From positions 62,001-126,000 of the forward strand of contig CAWZYM010000384.1 in NCBI GenBank assembly GCA_963966185.1: a stretch of 64,000 nt of DNA. Reading direction: 5' to 3'. The stretch comes from Rhabditoides inermis (Eukaryota; Nematoda; Chromadorea; Rhabditida; Rhabditidae). Shown here piece after piece: positions 46,478 through 58,500 of this stretch. The position numbers and the translations under genes were made by a program. Under the pieces are notes generated by a model, which ran no database searches, was not told the origin of the DNA, and was given only the letters and a program-made list of their open reading frames with translations. Position 1 is the first letter of the stretch, and every line of letters starts with the position of its first letter.

Positions 46478-47774
46478 CATTATGGAAGAAATCAATATTG
46501 GTAAAATTGTCAATAAACAATTCAATATCTATTTCAAAGAAATGACAAATGAATGTGAATTTTAAGAAAACTAGAGTTCTATTCACATACGACATTCCAG
46601 ACAGCGCATGTATCATGAATCATAATAAATATTTAAGAAATTTGACCACTGAAGAAATCAAAACCACAATTTGTTCACCTTGTTACTGTTCCCACTACAC
46701 TACATACGAAGATCCTAACCACGGACACATTGTAACCGGCAATCTGAATTACGTGGCAAATAACGACCTCAGGAATCTCTTAATGAAAGGAACAAAGTTC
46801 AGATCGCTTCGTTCTTTCAATGCAACCACAGTCACAGAAGAAATAATGTGTGCCGTTGAAAATCACATGGAAAAAAATTGCAGGAATATACCACATCAGT
46901 GCAGACACTTCAGTGCAGTTACAAAATAAAATAATGAGTAAACTATCTAAACGTGTCGAAGAAAGTATGATTAGTTCTCATAACTCAGTCGATTTAACGC
47001 TGAAATTGAAAGAATTGAAAACACTGCAAAAACACTTCATCATTACTTGCATTGACAAAGCTTCTGGAAACTATGCGATAACTTGTAAGAAATTAGACAT
47101 AGAAATTCTTAACAAAGAACTAGGATATGATTACGTCACCACTTCTAAAAACAACTCCAATCCCACTTATATCATTCATAACAACGAAAAGTATGATCAA
47201 ATTATACATCGCCATTTGATAACGTCAAATTCATTCAAAATTAAAGTTAATGAAAAGAATAGTACGTTGCCTGAAATGTATGCAATCCCAAAAATGCACA
47301 AAGACCCAATAAATTTCGTTTTGTTACTGGTGCATAAAATAGCAGTTTGAGAACCTTGTCTCTGAAGCTTCAAAAAGTTCTAACCTTTATGAAAAACCAC
47401 TTTAAAAGTTATCGCAAGTTGATAAAACAGCGAACTAACATCAATTTCATGTGATCAGTGAATAATAGTTTACAAGTTTTGAATAACCTTAATACTATAA
47501 AAGACTCGACAAACTGTAAGCTATACTCAGCCGATTTCAGTAGCCTCTTTACAAACCTCCCACACATTGTTATCAAAAATCTTTTCGGAATTATCGATCT
47601 TTGCTTCAGAAACAGCAATAAAAATTACATAGTAGTCGGATATAAACGAGTATATTACAGTAATATAGAATCTATGAAACTCAATTCATATGATGTTACC
47701 GACATCAAATTCATGTTAGAATACATTTTTGAAAACAGTTTTGCTCTTTACGGAGGAATGATATTCAAACAAGT

Positions 47775-48121
47775 TGGGGCCGGGTTGGCCAAGTGGATAG
47801 CGTCACAGCTTGCTAAGTGAACGGTCGCTGGTTCGATTCCCCTCGCGGGCAATTGTTTTTACCGAATTCCACTACCTCCCGGTGGGGCGCGTGAAGCCCT
47901 ACCATCGGCGGCGGCAGTCTTTCAAGATCTTCTACCACGCCTCGCATCCGGAACTGGTCACTTCGCGATGTTCACGCCCATCTACCATGAACAGTCAGGA
48001 CTCGCGCCGCACTGTTCCAGCCAAAGAGCCCCAATACCCCACTGTAGGATTGTGTGTGCTTCCAGATAACCCATCATGCTACCATTGTATGTACATGTCG
48101 GAATCAGGCTGATGAACAAAC
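47775..48121 (+). mobile_element. tRNA-derived SINE, copy 2
   Basis: Nearly identical to copy 1, with the same tRNA-like head and CAAA-rich tail. Target duplication AAACAAGT at 47767-47774 and 48122-48129. Inserted in the RT region of the Penelope-like element. Confidence 0.8.
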
Positions 48122-48740
48122 AAACAAGTGTCGGGAATACCACAGGGAAACAACTGTTCTCCCCTCTTAGCAGATCTCACTCTCTCTTTTATGGAATATT
48201 CTTACATAATGAGAAACCAAGAATATTTCCGACTATCTAAAGCAATAATATGCAGATACATGAATGACATACTAGTAATTGACCAAAATAACTCATCGAT
48301 TGTTGAACGAATCACTAACATTTACCACGACTCACTAACTTTAGAAAACAAATTCTACAAGTATTAAAACCGTATTTCTGGATCTCACTATCAAAATTAA
48401 ACAAAACCAGGTTGAAAAAGAACTGTACAATAAAACAGACGATTACTCGTTTACAGTAATGCGATACCCACACAGCCAAAGTAACATTAAATCAAATATT
48501 GCAATGAATTGTCTACACGGTGAAACAATTAGAATCTTCCGTTGTTGCCCTCAGAAAGAAAAGTTCATTGAACGTTGCAAAGATTTATACTTAGCATATA
48601 CAGTTAATTGTTATTCTACTAGTTTAATAAATATTCAAATCTACAAAACTTTATTAGGAAATAAACAAATTCAAACAAAATACGGATTGAAATCTAAAAG
48701 AAAAATGAAACATTTTGTTGACACAATGTTAACATAGGTA

Positions 48741-49086
48741 GATCGATCTACTTCACTCACTTCTCGCGCGCTTTTAGTCCATGCGACCCGAGACCCACAC
48801 ACACATTCAGAACACCGAGCACCCTCTTGTGCGGTCTCATCCCCCTCCCCCATTTTATTTTTGTTTGAAGACGATAAAATAATCAATGCGCCTCTATTAT
48901 CAAGTACAATTTCAATGCCCCTGTCCTACCGGCTCATCACTGATGATGGTCCCGGCCGGTAGGATCACACATTCGGTCTGGTGAAAGGGACCGAAACCAG
49001 ATGTGTGCCTTGCTAGTTACATGTACTCTTTCCTGTTTAATTTTGTCTAATGGCAACATTTTGCCGTAGAAAAAGATGTGCATCGC
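48741..49086. other. 3' flank of the Penelope-like element
   Basis: Contains a strong hairpin (TCCTACCGG with CCGGTAGGA, about 48925-48965) followed by a second palindromic stretch (CACACAT...ATGTGTG, 48967-49006). These may be 3' UTR structures of the element. No gene seen. Confidence 0.4.
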
Positions 49087-49123
49087 TATAAATATGATCA
49101 TTTCTCAAAAATTGTTCATAATC

Positions 49124-49336
49124 ATGTTGTATTTATTCATACTCGTTGCTGCTGCGATCATTGCGACAGTGGACTCATCAGACCCTTTCTCCCCGGTAGG
49201 CAAGTGCCCCACGCAAGAGGAATTCGGACTTAAGGTGTGGTAAATTTTGCTTGATTGTGTTTCGATAGGCGAGGAAAATGGAGAGAGATAGAGATGAGCA
49301 TAGAGAAAGAGAGGAAACGAGAGAGAGGGGGAAGAA

Positions 49337-49377
<41 letters not shown>

Positions 49378-51180
49378 AAGAGAGAAAGAGAGAGAGAGAG
49401 AGGAGAGAGAGGAGAGAGAGAGAAAGAGAAAGAAAGAGATGAAAGAGAGAGATAAATGAAGAGAGACTACTTGAAGCTGTTGCTCCCGATGGCGCAAGAG
49501 GACTGTGTGTCGCGGCTACAGCCACGACTGTTATAAAATAGCCAAAATACGCCATCCATGGTGTTTTACGCTCACTATTGCGACATAGTGCGACCGTAAT
49601 TTACCGGTGTTCATCGCGCGCGGCAGTTTGCTTCCTATCAGCTCGCGATACGCAACCACCGGCGATTTCGTATTGTCGAAATTCAGTCGGTTCAGTCCTG
49701 GTGAGCCAAGTCAGTTGATCGCAGTCTAGTCGATTCGAAACGAATCGTTGCCTGTGCACGGAAAGTACTGTATGCAAGGTATAGTCAAAAGGGCCACAAT
49801 GCAATTTAGCTGTAGTCAATTAGCATTAAGAAAAGTCATTAACACAATCCATTATCTTCGAATATAATTAGCCATTATCTTCAAAGAAGTAGTCTTCACT
49901 ATGTATCAAAGACGTCTTGAGGCTCTATATGAGTCCAGTCTGTTGCTGTATTCGCTGCGTCTGAAGTCCCTCGGATGAGAGGGCAGAAAATTGATTGACG
50001 ATGGATGATCGACCGATTTGCTGAACGGAATGAAACGGATGCCATGTGACTCTAACGCCAACGACCCGAGACACGATCGGAACACAGGGACCACGGATAG
50101 GATTCGCCGAGCAATCGGACCGAGGAGGATTCCAGGTATCATTGATAGGACCTACCCCATTGTACATTATGTCTTTGATAGATTGATTAGAAAGGATTGA
50201 GTGGATGTAGTATCGGGGGCCTTGTAGTGTATAACTTGGTAGCCTCGCCACCTTTCTTGATTGAGTATTTCTCCCCCTCGTGCTAGATATAGAGGGCTGG
50301 GGAAATTCCCATCCCAGTGGCCTCCTCCTCATGTTCTTATTCTCTCCTCATGTTCCTACTCCATCCCCGATCTGAATATATCCCCGACCAGCCATGTTCC
50401 TTTCCCTCACTCGGTCTGCTTCTTTCATGATGTTAGGTATCCATACTGTTCTATGATAGATTGTACTATTTTCTAGCAACTGCGTAATCATTGATGTAAT
50501 ATACATGAGTCACCTACCTACAGTAATCCTTATAAAATCATTGTGCCCAACCCTGACTTAAGAATGTGTGCGATGGTGATTCTACTAGTCTGGGCATACT
50601 TTTCAAGTTGTAAATGCGTCACTGTGGTACAACTGACTCGCCGGCGAGATTGGAATACTTGAGAAGAGTGTACGCCAAGTATGTAAAAATGCACGACAAC
50701 AGGGACATGCGCTTGCCGCGCAATCGACTCTGCAGGTGCGATACACTTTCCCTCCCTCTTATTATTCATATGTAACTTTCCCTCAAAAACGTATTACATA
50801 TTATAACTTTCAGGGACAGATGGCGGCATTGGCTGCACAATGAGGAGCGAATCCGGCTGGGAATGAAGCCAGTCAAGTTTGAAAACAGAAGACCTGTGAC
50901 GCAGCGGAAAAAAAGCTCAATAAATAGAAGAAAGCAAAGAGAGTCGTGGAGCAGAAGAAAGAGAAGCGTGCTGTGGAGCAGGTAAATGAGATTCCGTTGG
51001 AGAAAGAAAAGAAGAAGTTCGGTGTGGCGCACAGGAAATAGACTGTTAAGGATATATATATGTACGTGAAAAGTCTTCTGTGGAGTATGAGCAGCATCCC
51101 CGCTCTCACATTGGATGGAAGGAAGTGGTCCGCCCTTCGACCTGACTCGATCCACCCACGCTCTTTCTGTTGCCGCGTGT
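49124..51180 (+). pseudogene. Second, broken copy of the VEQ gene
   Basis: Exon 1 (49124-49234) encodes MLYLFILVAAAIIATVDSSD and is otherwise nearly the same as exon 1 of the VEQ gene. The GA-rich intron is also conserved. Exon 2 is split by a solo LTR (49508-50621). Exon 3 starts at about 50816 after TTTCAG and matches WRHWLHNEERIRLGMKPVKF, but it soon goes out of frame. Only two or three VEQ units remain, against about 44 in the intact gene, followed by a match to the C-terminal WMEG region. It cannot make the full product. Confidence 0.75.
49508..50621. mobile_element. Solo LTR, 1114 bp
   Basis: Starts TGTCGCGG and ends ATGCGTCA (TG...CA), flanked by the 5-bp duplication CTGTG at 49503-49507 and 50622-50626. 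The empty site is known exactly from the intact VEQ gene, where GACTGTGGTAC is continuous (about 37680-37690). It contains TATAAAA near 49531 and no ORF. Consistent with an LTR left by recombination of a Gypsy- or BEL-type element; the family cannot be told. Confidence 0.8.
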
Positions 51181-51379
51181 AGTGTCCTTTGCTCCTTTGC
51201 ATGGTATTCTTTTAATATTTCATAATATAAACCTGGGATAAATAATGAACTATCACTGTTTCGTTTTGCTTGCGCAGACAGCTACCGGAATTCGAAGTGA
51301 GTGTGCCACACAAAATGTGTTTTTTTCTGCGGTGAATAGTACATATAGTAGTACACTTCCGGTGAAAAGTACAATCTTC

Positions 51380-51385
51380 TTTATT
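51380..51385 (-). terminator. AATAAA poly(A) signal of the membrane-protein gene
   Basis: AATAAA read on the minus strand 50 bases beyond the stop at 51435. Confidence 0.65.
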
Positions 51386-51434
51386 CCACGAATGCATCAA
51401 CCGTACCCGTGCTCACAATTAAAACTTTGTCTAC

Positions 51435-54400
51435 TCATGTATAGTACAAATCATCAAAAGACAACGGGCCGAGCAAGTTGTCCCTTATCACACTCTTTGG
51501 CGTCTCTTCCTCCTCTGCTACACTCTCAATATCCGTCTCGGCGGTGGGCGGGGCGTCGATGGGCGTGGCCAGCTCCTCGTCTATCAGCACCACCTGTGTG
51601 GGTGGAATGGACTGCGGCTGGATGGGCGGCGCTTGGGTGGGCGGCGCCGGCGGGTCGGGTGTCGTCTGACGCGAGTGCACCTTCACTTCCGAGAGCCCGC
51701 CGTCCGTGATTTGGATGATCTGCAAGATAAGATATTCAATAGTTGTATTACTCCATTCTGCGCATTAATACACTTGTTCAAACTCAATCATGGATTATAT
51801 TTATGATTGTCTGATAAAAAAGTACTTGCGCAAAGAAAGTCAGTTTGTCTTGACCCAAGTCAACAAAATAAACGTTTTATGCACGCGCTTTTGTTGAATT
51901 GGTTCAAGACAAACTGACTTTCTTTGCGCAAGTACTTTTCAATCAGATAATACATGTGCTTTTATTAAATTTCATAGAAATTTCTTCTCTTACTGATTGT
52001 CAAGCTCTTTCGTTCATTAATTTGCACTAACCCATGATTTATGACACAATTTGACGGGTTTGTTGCGTATGTGCCACCATGTTTTTCATTGTATTGTACT
52101 CTTCTCTCTGTATTTTCCTTTGTCGCAGCGTAAGTGCATGTGTCCGTCTGCGCTCTCTGCAAACAGCGTGCTCTCTCGCGCTCTCTCTCGCACCCGGCCG
52201 CCTGCCGGAAGAGAGAGCTAGCATCCCGAATGACTGGAAACGACACCCACCACACGCTGGCCTGCCGACTCTTGGGTGCGCGAGATCGCTCACTTCTTCT
52301 TTCGGAGTACAGATACAAAGACGCCACGGACCAGTGATCTGACCTACGGAACCGTGCGAATCTAACTAACATGAATTTGATGACTTCACATTGTTGCTAA
52401 CATGACCTTTAGATATCGTTTTTTTGAAAATTCTGGCGCGAGTCCTATCCTGAGCCAAAAGAGAGGGCGTTGCGCGCCCTCTCTAATTCTTCTCACTAGC
52501 TCAAAAACTTAAAGAGTGTCACGATAGAGAGTGCTTCACAGTTCAAATGTTGTTGTCCCAACTGTAATCGATACACGCAATCGGTACGGGGCTAATATAA
52601 CTCGGCCTACAGTGCACATGCTGGCTGGCAGCGAGTAAGGGGAAAAATTGGAGATCGTGAGTATCGAAAAAACATACTTTAATATGTCGACACAATTCAC
52701 TTCTCTCTTAAAGAAAATAAAACCCCTAATATAATAGGCTCGCACTTAGCTCAGGATTTCCTGTTGAAAACATTTTCGTGAACAGTTGTAATGACGCGTC
52801 GCATCAAATCGAATCAGATGTTTCTGTTCACTGTTGTTTTTGTTTGTTTTTGTTTGTTAATATTTCGTATTCATGTTCAATTTTTGTGTATTTAAAAGAA
52901 ATGATTATTGACGCTTCTTTTAAACGATACACAATTGCTTAGCATGCGTGAATTCCGTTCGTATGTCGCGTTGTTGTATGTCTGTTTACTTCATGATCTA
53001 TCTTTGTCGCCTTCGTGTTTTATAATAGTTTTCATTGTGCTTACTTACAACCTTCAGTTGTGATTGCGAAGTAGTGTGTTTCAGTTGGATCATGATGGAG
53101 CTGGCGCACCGCGCTGATCAAGCGGGTTTCGTTGCGCAAGAAGCTGCGCAGTATCGCGGGTGTGTGGCGCCAGATTCTGGATGAGGTAAGGACGTGAGGA
53201 TTGCGATTATCATATTTCATCTAGTTGTGTTTTATTGTAGTATTCGTCATGGTTGCAGATGATGTCGCACCGAGCCCGCGAGACGGGGAGACCGCGTGGC
53301 TGTGACCCGACAAACATCGCCGCCTCGCCTGCTCGTTCTCTCCACTCTCCATCTTGCACTCTCGCACAGAAAAAGGTTTTTAACTTTGCGGTTTTACTTT
53401 GTGTAAATGTATTCATAACAGTGGTGATTCAACAGCAATATGATGATAGCGATAGCCCTGAAACGTATTTGTTGCAGGTTCTCGTGGATGACAGCCCAGC
53501 AGCGCGTGTTCATCAAGGACTACTGACATTTCGGACATACACCTAACAACAATCAAACAGTCATGTTCTATTGTAATCGCTAAATCGAAATAAAAATGTT
53601 TGCGCTAGTTTATGTCTGTCTAACATCATGTATATTCTTGGTTTATGGCATCACTTTTCTTAACACTGATGCAATGATTGACTAGTCATGTGCATTGGTG
53701 ATTATTGAATGAGTTTGGTATGAACTTTTCAAAACCAAAGATTTTGTGTCATGGTTGTCGGGAGTGGCCGGCTGGCGCGCGCCTGTCTCTATTTCTCTGC
53801 CGTCTCTCGTCGTCTAACCTATTTCGTCGCGCTCGGCTCTCTTGCGTGAGAGAGCGAAACTGGTGGGCGAGCCTACTATATGATCTAGTCACGAAATGTT
53901 GAAAATATTCAACAGAAACACAGCTCGATATTTAAGTATACTCATTTTCTATTTCGTGAATATAGTATTTCTTTAATGCAACTGCTCCCTAATCTAGTAC
54001 TCCCACATTAAACAAAACTGATTGCAGAAAACTGATTTGAGCGGTAGGCATTTCGTGTTAGACCAAGTTTGAGTTCGAAAATCTTCACAGTTGCAGATTT
54101 GGAAGTGACGCAGAATCGGTGTTCTTTCGCACAAAGACACAAAGTGCAAAAGTGCTAGGTTATTATAGGAACCACAACGTGAGTTGCAGAGAGCCCGGCG
54201 AAATCATGTAACATTTTCTCACTGGACACATGACGTGCTCTAATTAGCATAGAACGATTCGCCATTTCGCGCTGGTTCTAACGGTATATTTTTTATGGGA
54301 TCATGTACCCTGTAAAGTAGTGAGAATCGGTAAAAAGTGATACGATGACGTCATATTTCTTTGATCTAGCCGCCATCGCTCAAAGTGAGTAATGAAAAAT

Positions 54401-55547
54401 GCTAACATAAGAGACGTATTTCATCAAGTACTTATCGATTACAGTCAAACAAAACCTAGTGATACTATTATAAACGTATATGTTCATTATTTAACTATCG
54501 ATGACGTCATCAGTGCTTTGATCTAGCCGCCCTCTGTCGCACTTTCCCTATGTGAGCGCGCGCTCGGGTGCGCGGCGCCGTGCGGAATTAGAGCGCAATG
54601 TGAACGATGAACCCTACGAGCATTATATATTTTTGAAATCAGCTTTAAATGGACCACATTTATGAACTCATTGCTATACCATATCCAAATATTTGAAAAT
54701 CTCATTGTGGTCCCTAAGGTTATTATGACTTTTATAATTTTCCGAGTCGAAAATACTTCGTTACCGTACCTTTAAGCTTTAAGCTTCAAGAAGCTGTAAA
54801 GGTAGGACAAATACTGCGTACCGTGTTCCTCCTGCTGGCAGTGATAGTGTGCGCACTACTCTTCCTCCTCTCTCCTCCCCCGTTCTTGAGTCGATCGAAG
54901 GCCGACGAGCGGATGTTCTTTGAGACAAGGTCTGAAAAATGGTTTTGGATTACTAACAATTGGTGATTTGTCGAGGAAAACATGTATGTACATATGTATT
55001 ATGTTGGTACTTACTCTTGAACGTCTTGGCAGGAGTGATTGGTGCGGGCGACGGCACAGGAGACTCGATCAGCGGGGCAGACCTGAAGGGGGACGTGTAC
55101 TCTACGTACCTGCGTATTCACGTACTTGTTAGCGTACTACTCCGAACGAGACAGTCTGCGCACTCAGTATCCCTGCGATCTCTCTCTCTACGGATTTGCG
55201 CATTCCCAAAGCATAGTTATAGAGTGCCTGCTGTTAATGTTCAAAACCGTGCAGTAAAGCAAACGCTTATGTGGTGATTTTCTAACGCGGTGAATTTATT
55301 TACTCAGACCTCATACAAACCTATATATGTATACATATATTATAAATCAATCAATATGATATTGATATTACCGGAACTGCCTCGGTCGTCTGCGCATGCA
55401 ATTGAATATGACACACATCCCGAAGAGAAGGAAGAACACTGCAAAGAAGTTCTATTAGTTGAATGAATGAATTTATTACAGTAATAATCTGCGTCACACA
55501 TCAATAATCAACGTTCAAAACCAAAGAAAAAGAGGATATCGAGTTGA

Positions 55548-55596
<49 letters not shown>

Positions 55597-58500
55597 CTCT
55601 CTTTCTTTCCTTTTGTCATCAGGCATACACAATTGTCAGTCTCAACAATTTGTTTTAAACATTCATGTTCATCACTCCGAAGGGTTTTCAAACTCACAAT
55701 CCAGCTCATAATTCCACTGACACAAATAAACTACTCCTCTTGTGGCCTTGTCACTCGATGTGCAAACTGATTTATGTACTTATATTTACTTACCGATACC
55801 TACATGACCTATATTTACTTACCGATACCTAAAGTCCTCTCCAAGTCTTCAGGAGCACGATTTGTGCGCAAGCACCCTGTATACGTTGTGGCTAGAGATG
55901 GTCCGGTTAACCGTCATTTCGGTTATTTTTTTTCGGTTTTCGATTATTTAACCGGTTCGGTTAACCGGTTAACCGGGAACCGTTTTGATTTCGGTTAACC
56001 GGTTAACCGAACCGAAAGACCGTGACAGAAACCGGTTTTCGGTTAACCGGACCGGTTAACCGAATCGTTCGGTTAACCGAATTCCCTGTAGCTGACTGTC
56101 TAGGCTAAGTTCGACGCTCGTGTTGTCAAATTTCTCGAGTTTTGTGATGTAACAATGACGGTAACTGACAAATAAGATTGAATTTCGCGCTATCTTTGAT
56201 GATCTCACATCTTCAGTGTCGGTTTCGATAACCGAAAACCGGTTAAAACCGGTTAACCGGAACCGGTTTTTCGAAATTAGAGAGGGCGCGCAGCGCCCTC
56301 TCTCTTGGGTTAAAATAAGGCTCGCGCCAGAATTTTCAAGTAGCGATATCCAAAGGACATGTTAGCAACAATGTGAAGTCTTCCAATTTATGTTAGTTAG
56401 ATTCGCACGGTTCCATAGGGCAGATCACTAATTGACGGCATCTTTGTATCTTTTCTCCGAAAGAAGTTATGAGCGATCTCGCACTCGCACTAGGCGAAAG
56501 GCCAGCGTGTGGGTGGGTGTCGTTTCCAGTCACGCTAGCTGATAGCTAGCCCTCTGCTGGCGGGCGAGCGCGAGAGCACGCGAGAGAGCACGCTGTTTGG
56601 AGAGAGACAGATGTACTTTGGTGGCTGCGATCAGTAGGAATTTAGTAAGGGGAGAGAGAAAGAGAGAACGAGAGAACGAGAGAACGAGAGAACGAGAGAA
56701 CGAGAGAACGAGAGAACGATATAACGAGAGAAAAGGAGAAAAAGAGAGGAGGGAAGGAGGGAAGGAGAGACGGAGAGAACGAGAGAACGAGAGAACGAGA
56801 GAAGGATAGAAAGAGAGAACGAGAGAACGAGAGAACCAGAGAAAGAGAGAAAGATATAAAAAGAGAACGAGAGAGCTAGAGAACGAGAGAAAGAGAGAAA
56901 GGGAGAAGGAGGGAAGGAGGGATGGAGAGAAGAAGAGAAGGATAGAAAGAGAGAACGAGAGAACTAGAGAACGAAAGAAAGAGAGAAAGAGATAAAGAGA
57001 GAACGAGAGAAAGCGAGAACGATATAACGAGAGAATTAGAGAACGAGAGAAAGAGAGAATGGGAGGAGGAGGGAAGGAGGGAAGGAGAGAAAGAGAGAAA
57101 GAGAGAACGAGAAAACGAGAAAACGAGAGAAAGAGAAAACGAGAGAAAGAGAGAACGATATAACGAGAGAGCTAGAGAACGAGAGAAAGAGAGAAAGGGA
57201 GAAGGAGGGAAGGAGGGATGGAGAGAAGAAGAGAAGGAGAGAAGGAGAGAACTAGAGAAAAAAGAGAAAGAGAGAAAGAGAGAAATAGAGAAAGAGAGAA
57301 AGAGAGAAAGAGAGAAAGAGAGAAAGAGAGAAAGAGAGAAAGAGAGAGAAGAGAGAAAGAGAGAAAGAGAGAAAGAGATAATGAGAGAACGAGAGAAAGA
57401 GAAACCGATAGAAAGAGAAAACGAGTGAAAGAGAGAACGATATAACGAGAGAACTAGAGAACGAGAGAAAGAGAGAAAGTGAGAAGGCGGGAAGGAGGGA
57501 AGGAAAGAAGGAGAGAACGAGACAACGAGAGAACGAGACAACGAGACAACGAGACAACGAGAGAACGAGAGAACGAGAAAACGAGAGCACGAGAGAACGA
57601 GAAAAAGAGAGAACGATATAACGATATAACGAGAGAAATAGAGAACGAGAGAAAGAGAGAAAGAGAGAAGGAGAGAAGGAGGGAAGAAGAGAAGGAGAGA
57701 CGGAGAGAACGAGAGAACGAGAGAACGAGAGAACGAGAGAAGGATAGAAAGAGAGAACGAGATAAAGAGAGAACGAGAGAACGAGAGAACGAGAGAACGA
57801 GAAAACAAGAGAAAGAGAGAACAAGAGAAAGAGAGAACGAAAGAAAGAGAGAACGATATAACTAGAGAACGAGAGAACGAGAGAAAGAGAGAAGGAGGGT
57901 GGTAGGAGGGAAGGAGGGAAGAAGAGAAGGAGAGACGGAGAGACGGAGAAAACGAGAGAACGAGAGAACGAGAAACGAGAGAACGAGAGAACGAGAGAAC
58001 GAGAGAAAGAGAGAAAGAGAGAAAGAGAGAAAGAGAGAACGAGAGAAAGAGAGAACTGGAGAACTAGAGAAAAAGAGAAAGGGAGAAGGAGGGAAGGAGG
58101 GAAGGAGAGAAGAAGAGAAGGAGACACGCGAGAACGAGAGAACGAGAGAACGAGAGAACGAGAGAACGAGAGAACGAGAGAAAGAGAAAACGAAATAACG
58201 AGAGAACTAGATAACGAGAGAACGAGAGAACGAGAGAAAGAGAGAAAGGGAGAAGGGGGGAAGGAGGGAAGGAGAGAAGGAGAGACGGAGAGACGGAGAG
58301 AACGAGAGAACGAGAGAACGAGAGAACGAGAGAACGAGAGAACGAGAGAAAGAGAGAACGAGAGAAAGAGAGAAAAGAGAGAAAAGAGAGAACGAGAGAA
58401 AGAGAGAAAAGAGAGAAAGGGAGAAAGAGAGAACGAGAGAACGAGAGAACTAGAGAACGAGAGAAAGAGAGAAAGGGATAACGAGAGAACGAGAGAAAGA

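Larger units (their letters stand above)
45745..48737 (+). pseudogene. Penelope-like reverse transcriptase, interrupted
   Basis: Pieces in order: SLKMKSTKNARKNHGKRERS after the MITE; LTTEEIKTTICSPCYCSHY and CIDKASGNYAITCKKLD (46.6-47.1 kb); LPEMYAIPKMHKDPI (47.27 kb); YSADFSSLFTNLP (47.52 kb); then after the second SINE SGIPQGNNCSPLLADLTLSF and RYMNDILVI (48.25 kb). The catalytic box reads YMND where Penelope-like RTs have YxDD, so one catalytic Asp is Asn. Several frameshifts and stops are present. Taking out the second SINE and one target duplication restores the frame across 47774/48122. Confidence 0.75.
44486..48740 (+). mobile_element. Penelope-like element with N-terminal GIY-YIG (Naiad-type), degenerate
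   Basis: In 5' to 3' order: a GIY-YIG endonuclease (44486-44998), a TA-flanked MITE (44996-45736), the reverse transcriptase N-terminal part (45745-46035), a SINE (46109-46477), more RT (46490-47774), a second SINE (47775-48121), and the rest of RT to a stop near 48737. Canonical Penelope elements have the endonuclease after RT. The permuted order seen here is that of Naiad-type elements. Frameshifts and a changed catalytic motif show it is dead. Confidence 0.7.

Noticed and set aside
48925..49010. Hammerhead-ribozyme-like core (CTGATGA, GGTCCC/GGGACC stem, GAAAC) after the Penelope-like element
   Set aside because: The core and a stem II fit, and Penelope-like elements can carry hammerheads. 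However, stem I and stem III partners and a cleavage site could not be found, and a competing hairpin (TCCTACCGG/CCGGTAGGA) fits better.
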